DNA of 64,000 nucleotides from Cytobacillus eiseniae (GCF_017874625.1 NZ_JAGIKZ010000017.1:1-64000); one strand, 5' to 3'. Positions 45,433 through 54,823 are shown, numbered from the stretch's first letter. Notes: generated by a model not told the origin, from the letters alone. Numbers and translations: made by a program.

Positions 45433-46746
45433 TCACCACTCCTCATTTTGAATCATTGAAAAAACTTGTCGTGGCCGACCTCTCGTTGTCAGTTTTTCTG
45501 TACCGACCACTTCAATAATATGAATGTCTAACCATGCCTGCAAAATTCGATGAGCGCTTCGAATGGTAATGCCTAACATATTGGCAACATCTTGTGCGGT
45601 AAATTCATTGAGTCGATTTCGTTTAATCATCGCTAATGCCTTTTCTAAATGAACGGCATTGATTCCTGATTTTTCCGCTAAATCGAGCAGCTTCTTATCT
45701 GTTATCGATAGGGGATAAGTAATAGGAGAAATCAGGTCAATGGGGCCAAAGACTTTTCGATCCTCACGAACAATGAACCCACATTGCCCTCCATAATCCT
45801 GTGCCTGGTAAAGAGCAAATCGTGCATTTTTGCCTGCTTCCATGGCTGTCGATCCGAAACCAATTCCAATTGATAAGTGGATATTTAGCGATTTTTTCAC
45901 TTCATTTAATAAAGGCAGCGATTTGTAGCCTTCCGTAATGCGTTCAAATGTCCCTCTATTGGTCACAAATATATATTCAGCGTCATTTAAGGCAGTTAAA
46001 TAGGCATCAAATTGTTCTGCGAAATGCAACAATGTTTTATAAATTGCATGAATCCGTTTTTGGACTTGTTTTTCAGTGGCAAAATCTTTCATTAATGCGG
46101 AGTGATCCACAAAGATTCGGCCAATGACGATTTGCGTTTCCTTTTGTTTTCGCTGTGTGGTAGAAAGGAGGAGGCGCTCCAATATAACAATAATATCTTC
46201 CTCTGTTGGCTTCAGCCATTGATTGGGAATTCCAAGCTGACTGAGCCTTTCACTAATTATCATTAGACTCGTGATAACAGCGCTATTTGGGAATTTCTCG
46301 ATCACTGATAAATGATGTTCCACTACTTCATCTACATGATCGGCATGGACTAATTCATTATAATAGGTGTAAGTGAAAGATTCTTGGAGTGATTGTTTCG
46401 TATTTTCGATATAGGGTACTTGAATTCCGTCAAAGCTGATATGTGACAATGGTTTCTTTTTGTTTAGTAAGTAGAGTGCACGATATAATCCAGAACCTTT
46501 CAAAGGAACATAGAAGGAGGGAAGCTGTGCAGGAATCTCCTTTCTTGCTGTTAAATAGGGTGCCTTACCTGAATAAAGGAAACAATCTACTTGTTCACCT
46601 AGTTCCTTCGTAAATCGAGAGGCATCGCTTAACTGATTAGAGAGGCGGAAAATAGGGGTCATCGACGGAAAGAGATCAAAGCATCTTTGGAAGGTTTCCT
46701 TTATCCAAAGTGGGCCAATCACCCCAACTTTAATATGTACGTCCAT
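45433..46746 (-). CDS. Paralogous regulator with GGDEF/GCH III-like fold and HTH
   Basis: Starts at ATG 46746, eight bases after AAGGAG. The 437 residues match the length and layout of the 36102 protein: N-terminal alpha/beta part (VGVIGPLW, YSGKAPYLTA), a nucleotide-fold segment LSIGIGFGSTAMEAGKNAR, and a C-terminal HTH (FTAQDVANMLGITIRSAHRILQAW with GRPRQVF). The two share the GRP(S/R) basic tail. It lies after the terminator of the DapA/epimerase genes and before the oxidoreductase, and probably controls this catabolic operon. Ligand unknown. Confidence 0.7.
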   Translation of the reverse strand: MDVHIKVGVIGPLWIKETFQRCFDLFPSMTPIFRLSNQLSDASRFTKELGEQVDCFLYSGKAPYLTARKEIPAQLPSFYVPLKGSGLYRALYLLNKKKPLSHISFDGIQVPYIENTKQSLQESFTYTYYNELVHADHVDEVVEHHLSVIEKFPNSAVITSLMIISERLSQLGIPNQWLKPTEEDIIVILERLLLSTTQRKQKETQIVIGRIFVDHSALMKDFATEKQVQKRIHAIYKTLLHFAEQFDAYLTALNDAEYIFVTNRGTFERITEGYKSLPLLNEVKKSLNIHLSIGIGFGSTAMEAGKNARFALYQAQDYGGQCGFIVREDRKVFGPIDLISPITYPLSITDKKLLDLAEKSGINAVHLEKALAMIKRNRLNEFTAQDVANMLGITIRSAHRILQAWLDIHIIEVVGTEKLTTRGRPRQVFSMIQNEEW

Positions 46747-46769
46747 TCCAACATCTCCTTATCATTGTC

Positions 46770-46803
46770 AAAAAAGGCACACCCGCAAGAATGTGCCTTT
46801 TCT
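46770..46803 (-). terminator. Terminator after the DapA-family gene
   Basis: AGGCACA pairs with TGTGCCT around a 12-base loop, and on the minus strand it is followed by TTTTTT. It separates the enzyme-transporter genes from the regulator-oxidoreductase pair. Confidence 0.8.
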
Positions 46804-46808
46804 ATTCA

Positions 46809-47867
46809 TTATACATGAGCTTCATTCAATAAAAAGGATTGAATGAAAGAGTCATCATTCAGCTCTGGGTAAGCGGCTATAACTCGACTAATCTCTTCAC
46901 TTTGTCCATCGCTCAGTACTTCATGCTCGGCTAAACACCAATTTCCCTGCAGGAGACCTTGTCTTCTTAACACTTCATTGATTCCTGAGATGCTTCCTTT
47001 AAAATCATTGGCTGAATCAAAAAATGCTGCATTTGCGTCTGTTACTTTTTGGGCAATTGTGAGCCACTTTAAATCGATGCTTTCTTTCCTTTTGGCTTCT
47101 TTTATCGCAGTAAATAATTGAACGGCTTCCCTCGTCCAGACTGACCAATGCCCGAGTAACCCTCCGACAATCGATTTTTTTACTTGGCGGTCGTTCATTC
47201 GGAAGGCATATGTTGTCAGTAAATCAACGATAATATTATCATCATTCCCAGTGTAGAGAGCGATTTCATCTCTACGTTCGGATTCACAAACAGCTCTTAC
47301 AACATCAAGTGTTTGATAACGATTGAACGGCGCCATTTTGATCGCTAGTACGTTCTGTATACTGGCAAACTCTTTCCAAAAATGATAAGTGAATACTCTC
47401 CCACCAACGGCCGGCTGTAAATAAAAGCCAAAGACTGGAATGATTTCAGCGATTTTCTGTGTCCGTTTAAGTAGTTCTGCCTCTGAATAATGATTTAATC
47501 CGCCATTACTGACTAATACAATGTCGTAGCCTAAGCTCTTGGCAATTTTAGCTTCTTCAACAGCCTGCTCAGTAGGGCCGCAAACCCCAGCAATTTTTAA
47601 AAAGGGACGCGTGACATTTGCTTTGTCTACTTCTTCAGAGGCCATTCTTAGGACGTTTTCGAAAAGATTGAATTGTGGATCGCGAATTTCAAATTGTGTC
47701 GTATGAACACCTACGGCAATTCCATCTACACCTGCTTCAATATAATAACGGGTTAGTCTTCTTTGAGAAGTTTCATCCAGTTTCTTCTGTTCAGTTAACG
47801 CTAATGGATGCGCTGGGATAAATGCACCATCATGCAGCAATGTCCATTTTTCAGGAGAAAGCACCAT
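46809..47867 (-). CDS. DapA-family (dihydrodipicolinate synthase-like) aldolase/lyase
   Basis: Starts at ATG 47867, overlapping the preceding stop by one base (TAATG), so translation is coupled. The 352-residue protein keeps the TIM-barrel pattern: HPLALTEQKKLDETS near the start, GVDGIAVGVHTTQF, GYDIVLVSNGG, and the Schiff-base Lys in VLAIKMAPF. It is longer than DapA (about 290) by a C-terminal extension. The context suggests aldol or retro-aldol chemistry on a sugar acid, not lysine synthesis. Confidence 0.82.
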   Translation of the reverse strand: MVLSPEKWTLLHDGAFIPAHPLALTEQKKLDETSQRRLTRYYIEAGVDGIAVGVHTTQFEIRDPQFNLFENVLRMASEEVDKANVTRPFLKIAGVCGPTEQAVEEAKIAKSLGYDIVLVSNGGLNHYSEAELLKRTQKIAEIIPVFGFYLQPAVGGRVFTYHFWKEFASIQNVLAIKMAPFNRYQTLDVVRAVCESERRDEIALYTGNDDNIIVDLLTTYAFRMNDRQVKKSIVGGLLGHWSVWTREAVQLFTAIKEAKRKESIDLKWLTIAQKVTDANAAFFDSANDFKGSISGINEVLRRQGLLQGNWCLAEHEVLSDGQSEEISRVIAAYPELNDDSFIQSFLLNEAHV

Positions 47868-48883
47868 TAAAATTGTCCCTGCCTTTCTTGGAAATGTGTA
47901 GGCTTATTTATCGTTTCACCGTCATTCATCACCCAATTAGCTGTCCAATCAAGCATTTCATGTATGGATACACGAGGATAGCCGAATAATTGATGCGCTT
48001 TTCCGGCGTGATTAAGCAGGGCTGTTTCTTGCTCTTGACCATTAAATACAGGCTCTTTTCCAAATCTTTTTCCGAATTGGTCGGCAATCCAGCGTACAGG
48101 TAATGTCTCAGGGCCAGTTACATTTAAGATCGCTGGAGGCGAGCTGGCAATGGTCAAAGAGCGAATGGCATATTCGTTTGCATCTCCTTGCCAGATGACG
48201 TTGACATGGCCCATCGATAGATCGATAGAAGTAGAATGATAGACAGCTTTTGCAATTTCAAGAAGCACTCCATATCGCATGTCAATTGCGTAATTTAACC
48301 GAAAAATCGTCAGTGGTGTCTGATCTCTGTAAGAAAAATGGGTTAATACTCTTTCTCGGCCTAATGACGATTGCCCATATTCTCCAACAGGACCAACTGG
48401 ATGCGATTCATCACATCCGCCCTTTTGTACAGGAACAAGTGGGTAGACATTTCCTGTAGAGAAAGCAACAATGCGAGAGCCGCTGAAATGCTCGGCTATT
48501 CTTCCGGGTAAATACGTATTCATCGCCCATGTATAATGTTCATTTCCTGAAGTGCCAAATTTATTGCCAGCCATAAAAATGACATTGGGCAGCTTCGGTA
48601 GAGCAGCAAGCTGCTCTTCATCCATTAAATCGGCTGTAATTGTTTCAATGCCTGCTTCTTCTAACTCTTCCTTTAGCGTGCCAGAGGAAAATCTTGAAAC
48701 CCCAATGACTCTTTTATCGATTCCAGCTTTGTCGATTGCCCGCTTAGCTTTTTTTGCAAGTGTGGGACCCATTTTTCCTCCGACTCCAATAATCAAAATA
48801 TCGCCATCCAAGTTTTTTATATCCTCTATTAACGCGCTCGACGGTTTCGTCATTAATTCTTCTAATTGCTGTATATTCTGCAT
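47867..48883 (-). CDS. NAD-dependent epimerase/dehydratase-family enzyme
   Basis: Starts at ATG 48883, nine bases after AAGGAG; TTG 48892 is too close to that site. The 338-residue protein has the extended SDR layout: nucleotide loop DILIIGVGGKMGPTLA, then VIFMAGNKFG, a catalytic-region ser/tyr segment FSTGNVYPL and PVGPVGEYGQSSLGRE (YxxxK-like, here Y-x-x-x-S), and C-terminal substrate-binding helices. The catalytic Lys is not in its usual place, which could mean altered chemistry. It should act on a nucleotide or free sugar, or sugar acid, in the same pathway as the DapA-like enzyme. Confidence 0.72.
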   Translation of the reverse strand: MQNIQQLEELMTKPSSALIEDIKNLDGDILIIGVGGKMGPTLAKKAKRAIDKAGIDKRVIGVSRFSSGTLKEELEEAGIETITADLMDEEQLAALPKLPNVIFMAGNKFGTSGNEHYTWAMNTYLPGRIAEHFSGSRIVAFSTGNVYPLVPVQKGGCDESHPVGPVGEYGQSSLGRERVLTHFSYRDQTPLTIFRLNYAIDMRYGVLLEIAKAVYHSTSIDLSMGHVNVIWQGDANEYAIRSLTIASSPPAILNVTGPETLPVRWIADQFGKRFGKEPVFNGQEQETALLNHAGKAHQLFGYPRVSIHEMLDWTANWVMNDGETINKPTHFQERQGQF

Positions 48884-48906
48884 GACATACAACTCCTTAT
48901 GATGAT

Positions 48907-50151
48907 TTATGAAAGAAAGATATTTTTGAAATTATTAAATGCAAGGTAAAGTAAGACGAGAAGGCCTAATATTCCAAATAGATTACTAGTTAGTTTATTT
49001 TTTAAGGTTCCCATGATTTTTCCATCATTCGCGACAACTAAAATACATATTGCAATAAAAGGAACGATAAAGATCGTCACGGCTTGAGCAAAAACAATCA
49101 GATTGACAGGTGCAGACCCGAAAATAATGGCAATGATGGAACCGAATAAGATTACGCCGACAATGGCGAATTTTACCTTTATATTAGATAGCTTGCTTCC
49201 AAAGCCGAGCCCATCTGCTAACATGGAACCGCCAATGGTCGCATTCCCTATTAATGAGGAATAGGAGGCGCCCAATAGTCCAATCATAAATACGACGGTT
49301 GCCCATGAACCAAACAGCGGTTCAAGAGATGCCCCCATTTCTGAAGCATCATTCACGACGATTCCTTGAGGCTTCAACACAGAAGCTGCAACGACCATAA
49401 TTAAAAATGAAATAAATCCTAAAATGAAGATTCCTAAATACGATTCACGTGTGCTGCTTTTCGCATCTTTAATCGTCCAGCCCTTTTCCTGTACTAAATA
49501 AGATTGATAGACCGCACCAACGATAGAGAAGCTCGTTGCAAAAAGAGCAATAACTAAGCCAATGCTTCCTGAAGGCATTGTAGGGATAAATCCACTGAAA
49601 ATATCAGCAAAGGATGGTTTAACAGCGATAAAGGTAATTAGAAATGCGCCAAGCATTACTAAAACAAGTCCAAGCATGAGCTTTTCCAAAATAGCATAAA
49701 ACTGTTTCGTAAATAAAAGGGCAATAGCCAGGATGGACATAACAATGATCCACACAGTCGAATGAACACCCGTTAGTGCTTTCATTGCAATTCCAGTCCC
49801 GATTGAGTTCCCAGCTTGGAAAGAGGCCGTTACTAAAAATGCACCTATACCTATCAAAATAGATACGATCTTGCCCCACTTATCCAGCATGACATTTATG
49901 AAGCTTTGCTTAGCAGCAAGGCCAATCCTTGTGCTCATCTCTGTGTAGCACATCATAAAGATAACCGCAGCAAAAATCGCCCAAACAAGATCGGTGCCAT
50001 GGATAGCCCCAATCTTTGACGACAGAGTCACACTTCCTGGACCTAAAACTAAGGCTGAAGTAATAAATGCAGGACCAAGATACTTTAAAATATTTTTTCT
50101 CCCACGATTCACATGAACTTCTGGTGTTGCTCCCTCATTCTCTACTTTCAT
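48907..50151 (-). CDS. Nramp-fold transporter without canonical metal ligands
   Basis: Starts at ATG 50151 behind AAAAGGGGG. The 414-residue protein has about 11 membrane helices and aligns with Nramp proteins (YLGPAFITSALVLGPGS at helix 1, conserved MCYTEMSTRIG and GASYSSLIGNATIGGSMLADG). Helix 1 has LGPGSVTLSS where metal transporters have DPGN. Helix 6 has SFSIVGAVYQSYL where they have a Met-x-His ligand motif (MPHNLYLHS). The metal site is therefore missing. First gene of an enzyme operon, it probably imports an organic substrate. This inference is from motifs and context. Confidence 0.75.
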   Translation of the reverse strand: MKVENEGATPEVHVNRGRKNILKYLGPAFITSALVLGPGSVTLSSKIGAIHGTDLVWAIFAAVIFMMCYTEMSTRIGLAAKQSFINVMLDKWGKIVSILIGIGAFLVTASFQAGNSIGTGIAMKALTGVHSTVWIIVMSILAIALLFTKQFYAILEKLMLGLVLVMLGAFLITFIAVKPSFADIFSGFIPTMPSGSIGLVIALFATSFSIVGAVYQSYLVQEKGWTIKDAKSSTRESYLGIFILGFISFLIMVVAASVLKPQGIVVNDASEMGASLEPLFGSWATVVFMIGLLGASYSSLIGNATIGGSMLADGLGFGSKLSNIKVKFAIVGVILFGSIIAIIFGSAPVNLIVFAQAVTIFIVPFIAICILVVANDGKIMGTLKNKLTSNLFGILGLLVLLYLAFNNFKNIFLS

Positions 50152-50510
50152 TAAACTCGCCCCCTTTTATTATCTGAATCTTCAATATAATCATAAAACA
50201 AATAAACTTTAATTGACATGTCTTTAATATGTCTTTAATTTGATCGCGGGGGATTGATCATGAGTACTGGAAAATTGGCATTGCTAGTAGAGAAATTCTC
50301 CTATTAGCTTGAACAACAGCATGGCGGTACTACTCTTTAAAAGCTTATGTAGACATGAGGTGCAATCGAATATGTGAGGGGAACTTTATTACGCATATTT
50401 TGGGAGAATAAGAGATTCTATTTTTTTGTATAGGTATTCGATCCCCGCTATAGGAGACAGCTTCATCGGAAAAACAGCACAAAAGGTATGAGCATTAATA
50501 AACGGAAAAA

Positions 50511-50585
50511 TCCCGGTTAACTGCTTTAAATCAGACAAAAATCCATCGATTTGAATCAGATAAGCGGAAAGTTTCCCCTTATATT
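50511..50585. repeat. Dispersed AAGCGGAAA repeat, copy 2
   Basis: It shares CCGGTT.ACTGCT, AGACAAAAA and ATAAGCGGAAA..TTCCCCTTAT with 28231-28314. Confidence 0.65.
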
Positions 50586-50622
50586 CAACTTTTTTATGCG
50601 AAGGGAATGCAAGGGAAAATGG

Positions 50623-50643
50623 GGAAGCGCGGGACGGTTCTTT
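50623..50643. repeat. REP-like half element
   Basis: GGAAGCGCGGGACGGTTCTT without a clear right arm. Confidence 0.6.
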
Positions 50644-50671
50644 ATTTGGTTGAGGGGCGTAAATGAAATTA

Positions 50672-50718
50672 AAAAGGAAAGTTCTTAAAGAATTCTCTTT
50701 ACAGAACTTTCCTTTTCA
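50672..50718 (-). terminator. Terminator of the PIG-L deacetylase gene
   Basis: AAAAGGAAAGTTCT pairs with AGAACTTTCCTTTT around an AT-rich loop. It lies downstream of the minus-strand stop. Confidence 0.75.
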
Positions 50719-50778
50719 TTTTGATCACTACTTTTATACACTTTTTGGGATACAGCAGGTCATCCTACGATAAAGGCT

Positions 50779-53292
50779 CTAATTGGCTCCGTAGCTAATT
50801 AGGTTTGTGAATATACGGTAGCCGCCAGGTACTTGGCCTTGGATTTGTCGGTAAAAGACTAGGTTGGTGTAAAGATATGTGCCTTTTCCGTGTTTTGTCA
50901 TCAGGATGCCGCCTTCGAAAGGCTCTTCATTTGGATCGGCCATGCTGACGAATGTTTCGAAGTTTTTATCCCATTCCATTGGGTAGTATAAGCCTCTTTC
51001 CTGAACCCAGTTTTCCCAATCACTATCTGTAATTTTATTCGGATAGCTAAATAAGGAGGAATCTGGTTTTAGGACAGTGACTTTTGCGTTCTCGTCTGTG
51101 ACTCTCCATTTGATGGATGGATTTCCAAGCGTTAATGGATATGGAGCGGTTGTTTTCGCGTCCCATCCATCTGATGGTTTATGGTATTGAACGACTAGGT
51201 GTCCGCCATCTTCGACATATTTATGGAGGCGATCATTATGCTCGACGAGATCTTTCCTTGATAAATATGCACGAATGCCTGTTACAATCGTATCATACTG
51301 ATTAAGATCCCCAGTTGTCAAGTCCTCTTCGGTCAGCTTTGTAATATTGAAGCCCGTATTGGTTAGATAGTCTGCTACCATATCAAAACCGCTGTCTATA
51401 TAGCCAATTTTCAATTGATCATTTTTCAATAACTCAAAAGCAACTCCATTTACTTGTGCATCATACAAATAATAAAATGTTCCGATATGGTCATAGTTGA
51501 TTTCCTGAACGGTTGAATCAAAAGTTTTGCCGTTTGCAACTGCTTCTGCATGAACAGCAAAGCTGCCATCCTGAATATTAGAAGGAGGGGTTAGCTTAAA
51601 AGCAACCTCTTTTTCTTCTAATTGAGCTTTAAAAGCCACTTCTTCTTTACTAGGTGAAACCTTCCAGCCTTCTGGTACAGCTAATGAAACATCTGCAGTA
51701 TTTTTTCCGTTAAAATAGTTTTTAACTTTCACTGTTACAGGAATTTCATCTTGAATATCTGCGGTATTTACGACAATGTCTTCAGGGGATAGTGTAAGAC
51801 CTACGTCAGGCAAGACAGCAATGGTTTCTCCAAGTTCGCTGATTTGACTTGTTTGCGTACCGCTATCTTCAAATTGAACCTTCGTGCGGATGACTGAATC
51901 AACATAGGCATGATAGTCGTCCGCATCTTTAGGCACCTGTACTTCATAGGTTAATTCAGCTTTTTCTTCAGGGTTTAAGTCTTTAGCGGAGGCTGTCTTA
52001 GAAACCTTCCAATTTTCTGGTACGACTAGCTCTGCCGCTACCTTCTTTAATTTCTTTTTCCCGTTGTTTTGCAGTTTTACCTTAACAATTGTTTTTTGTC
52101 CTTTTGTAAGAATCTTTGTTTCTGGGATGGCTTCAACAGATAATTCTGCAGACTCGACACTTACAATTTGTAATTGCTCTTCTTTTAGTGAGAGCTTATG
52201 AAGCAAGTCAGTTTTTACTTGTGGGTCAAGCTTTGCTTTTTCAGTTTTCTTTTGGATTTGTCGAACATCTTTTAGTGCTTTTTGTGTTTTTTCGAATACT
52301 TGGTCATTGCTAGGATAAGCGGAAATAATGGAGTCTAGTGATTCTTGGAGTTTTGTAAAATGTACTTGCAGGTCTTTTTCTTGTTTTGGCAGCTTTTGTG
52401 CCCACTCTTTGAAATTGTAAGGGATCCCTGCAAATAGATTGCTGCTTTTATTTGTTTCAACCGCAGTTTTTATTAATTCTAAGTGAACTTGCCTTGGTTC
52501 AGCAGGAATGTCATTTCCCATTCCTTGGCTTTTATGCATATAGCGGGATTCTTCTCCCAATTGAGGGTAGGTCATATTATAGATTGGATCATACATCCCG
52601 ATTTCAATAGAAGTGGTAGCAGTATCTTTTGAGTCAGCAGGTAGATATAGCTTTTTAACCTGCCAAACAGATAATCCCTCTTTTAACTGCTCTGGGAAAA
52701 TAGCAGGGTTGGCAGCATCTTTAAATGCCTTTTCACTTAAAATAGCCATTGTGCGATGGTGTCCGTGCTGTGTATCCACATCCTTGAACGATGGCATCAC
52801 AATATCAGGCTGGTACGTACGAATGAAGCGAATCAATCGTTCATAGGTGAGATCTTCTCCCCAATTCTCTAATGTCTCCTCAGGCGTTTTGGAGAAGCCG
52901 AAATCATAAATAGGGTCAGACGTTGTTTCACTAAGATGATAAGCTTTTACGCCCGTAATCTTAGCTGCCTCAATCATTTCTCTTGATCGAATAATTCCGA
53001 GGCCATTGTCTAATTCATTCCCAATTTCATTTTGTCCGCCTTCGCCGCGGTTTGCAATCAGACTAGATGTTTTTACGCCAAGCCCTCTGGATAAATAAGC
53101 AAGAAAATCGCTTCTTTCATCATCTGGATGTGCCCCTGTGTTCAGGAAGGTAACCGTTGTTCCTAGAGGCTTAACCGCATTCCAAAGATCTACATCATGT
53201 TCCTTTTCTTTTTCTTTTGCTGCATGAGTGGCAGCTGGCCATAAGGAAATGACTAATAAAATAGAGAGTACCCAGCTAAAATATTTTTTCAA
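50779..53292 (-). CDS. Secreted PIG-L-family deacetylase with NEW3-like domains
   Basis: I place the start at TTG 53292, eight bases after AAAGGGG; ATG 53310 in the same frame has no ribosome site. The 837-residue protein has a signal peptide (about 1-25). Residues about 40-230 form the PIG-L/LmbE zinc deacetylase with metal site AHPDDE and HGHH. Residues about 380-600 hold two NEW3-type beta domains (IVKVKLQNNGKKKLKK..., VTVKVKNYF...). The last about 230 residues resemble a ThuA/class I amidotransferase-like domain (YDTIVTGIRAYL, LHKYVEDGGHLVVQYHK). It should remove N-acetyl groups from an extracellular amino sugar or glycan. Divergent from the ROK regulator. Confidence 0.85.
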   Translation of the reverse strand: MKKYFSWVLSILLVISLWPAATHAAKEKEKEHDVDLWNAVKPLGTTVTFLNTGAHPDDERSDFLAYLSRGLGVKTSSLIANRGEGGQNEIGNELDNGLGIIRSREMIEAAKITGVKAYHLSETTSDPIYDFGFSKTPEETLENWGEDLTYERLIRFIRTYQPDIVMPSFKDVDTQHGHHRTMAILSEKAFKDAANPAIFPEQLKEGLSVWQVKKLYLPADSKDTATTSIEIGMYDPIYNMTYPQLGEESRYMHKSQGMGNDIPAEPRQVHLELIKTAVETNKSSNLFAGIPYNFKEWAQKLPKQEKDLQVHFTKLQESLDSIISAYPSNDQVFEKTQKALKDVRQIQKKTEKAKLDPQVKTDLLHKLSLKEEQLQIVSVESAELSVEAIPETKILTKGQKTIVKVKLQNNGKKKLKKVAAELVVPENWKVSKTASAKDLNPEEKAELTYEVQVPKDADDYHAYVDSVIRTKVQFEDSGTQTSQISELGETIAVLPDVGLTLSPEDIVVNTADIQDEIPVTVKVKNYFNGKNTADVSLAVPEGWKVSPSKEEVAFKAQLEEKEVAFKLTPPSNIQDGSFAVHAEAVANGKTFDSTVQEINYDHIGTFYYLYDAQVNGVAFELLKNDQLKIGYIDSGFDMVADYLTNTGFNITKLTEEDLTTGDLNQYDTIVTGIRAYLSRKDLVEHNDRLHKYVEDGGHLVVQYHKPSDGWDAKTTAPYPLTLGNPSIKWRVTDENAKVTVLKPDSSLFSYPNKITDSDWENWVQERGLYYPMEWDKNFETFVSMADPNEEPFEGGILMTKHGKGTYLYTNLVFYRQIQGQVPGGYRIFTNLISYGAN

Positions 53293-53617
53293 ATTTGAAA
53301 CCCCTTTCATTTTGGGATAACGACGTAGTGAATCTTTGTCCTCCTTCCATCTATTTATATGTAGGTTAGTTAGGTTAATTAACTAACGATACAATGAACC
53401 TCAACTACTATTATCCATAATTAACCGCGTTTGTAAATATGAGTATATTCAGAAAATTAAAAATAGTAGTTTTGGACTAATGTTTCAAATTAGAACTAAT
53501 AATTAAAAATAAATATTTAAAAAATTGAAAATATTTGTTGTAAATATTTAACTACTATTGTATATTTTAGTTAATTAAGGAAACTTACTAACCTAAAATG
53601 ATTAAGGCCGTGATGTC
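53293..53617. promoter_or_regulatory. Divergent promoter region with ROK-type operator candidates
   Basis: Two inverted repeats lie near the ends. GTTAGTT-N9-AACTAAC at 53365-53387 is in front of the deacetylase gene. An imperfect TTAGTTAATTAAG / CTTACTAACCTAA at about 53567-53597 is in front of the ROK gene. Both carry TTAGTT/AACTAA half-sites like those of XylR-type ROK repressors. An AT-rich region between them would hold the promoters. ROK control is inferred. Confidence 0.55.
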
Positions 53618-54823
53618 ATGAGTAGTAATAGGAACTTGATTCTATTGAAAAGAACAAATAAAAAAATCGTTCTTCAATGTATTAAAGAAAATCAGCCCAT
53701 CTCTCGTGCAGAGATTGCCTCTAAGAGTCAAATCAGTAAGCCGACTGTATCTCTTTTAGTCGATGAATTGGTTCAAGAAAATTGGGTGCTGGAAAAAGGA
53801 ATAGGGGTGGCATCTTCTCAAGGTGGGAGAAGGCCGATTCAGCTTTACTTTAATGAGAAGGCTGGCTATGTGATTGGAACAGATATTGGCGGGACGAAAG
53901 TAAAAACTGTCATATGTGATCTAGTCGGGAATATTATTTGCACAAGCAGCTTTAAAACAAGTCAATATCTACAAACAGGGTTGCTAAAGCAAATTCATAA
54001 AGAAGTAAACGGGATGATTCAGTCCTATCAGCTAGATTCGAATAAAATTTTGGGCATGGGTGTGGGAGTACCTGGTATCACTGAGCCAAATAAAGGTGTT
54101 GTTGTTGAAGCTCCGAGCATTAATTGGGTACGCTATCCGTTTATAACCGAAGCAAAAAGATACTTCTCCTTTCCAATTTATATCGATAATGATGTGAATG
54201 TTGCGGCTTTAGGAGAGCAATGGCTTGGGAATGCGAAATCAAAAGAGAATATTCTTTTTATTGCTGTTGGAACAGGCATCGGAAGCGGTTTAATTATTCA
54301 TAATCAGCTCTACCGCGGCTCTTCCTGTGCAGCAGGCGAGATGGGCTATATGGTTACGGATAAAAATGATATGAAAAATGAGTTTAAACCCATTTTCCAT
54401 CGATATGGCTACTTGGAAAGTGTGGCTGGCGGGAAGGCGATTGGTGAAAGATTAACTAATCTAATCCAGCAAAAGCCAGGGCATCCACTATTTGAAGAAG
54501 CCAGCCACTCAGAACTGACAGGGGAAAGAGCCTTTTCGTTAGCAAAGGAAGGAGAAGAGACCGCTCGGTTGGTTGTGGATGATGCCATTGAACATTTGGC
54601 TTATGGCATTATCAATGCGGCTAGTTTACTCAATCCTGAGGTTATTGTTTTAGGGGGCGGTGTTCTTAAATCCTCAGATTATATCTTACCAAGATTACGA
54701 GAAATTGTGTATCACTATCTTCCTAGTACAGTAGAGTTGAACACTTCCCAGTTAGAAGATCATGCAGAGGTACTTGGCGCTGTCTCACTATTTCTTCGAG
54801 AATATGAAAGCGTTTTAAATTAG
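53618..54823 (+). CDS. ROK-family transcriptional regulator (XylR/NagC type)
   Basis: The 401-residue protein starts at ATG 53618. Residues about 10-60 are an HTH (ENQPISRAEIASKSQISKPTVSLLVDEL). The ROK domain follows, with the nucleotide loop GTDIGGTKVKT, the GMGVGVPGI and the sugar-binding DNDVN.AALGE segment. The usual CxCGxxGCxE zinc motif is absent: the region after GEMGYM runs DKNDMKNEF...YGYLESVAGG with no cysteines. It likely represses the divergent deacetylase and the transporter/enzyme operon downstream until a sugar is bound. Confidence 0.85.
   Translation: MSSNRNLILLKRTNKKIVLQCIKENQPISRAEIASKSQISKPTVSLLVDELVQENWVLEKGIGVASSQGGRRPIQLYFNEKAGYVIGTDIGGTKVKTVICDLVGNIICTSSFKTSQYLQTGLLKQIHKEVNGMIQSYQLDSNKILGMGVGVPGITEPNKGVVVEAPSINWVRYPFITEAKRYFSFPIYIDNDVNVAALGEQWLGNAKSKENILFIAVGTGIGSGLIIHNQLYRGSSCAAGEMGYMVTDKNDMKNEFKPIFHRYGYLESVAGGKAIGERLTNLIQQKPGHPLFEEASHSELTGERAFSLAKEGEETARLVVDDAIEHLAYGIINAASLLNPEVIVLGGGVLKSSDYILPRLREIVYHYLPSTVELNTSQLEDHAEVLGAVSLFLREYESVLN

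Larger units (their letters stand above)
50152..50778. other. Gene-free interval with operon promoter region and repeats
   Basis: The left part (about 50170-50245) is the upstream region of the Nramp-like operon, with TTAAAGACAT repeated in tandem (minus strand), a possible operator. The rest holds a dispersed AAGCGGAAA repeat, a REP half element and the deacetylase terminator. No gene was seen. Confidence 0.5.
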
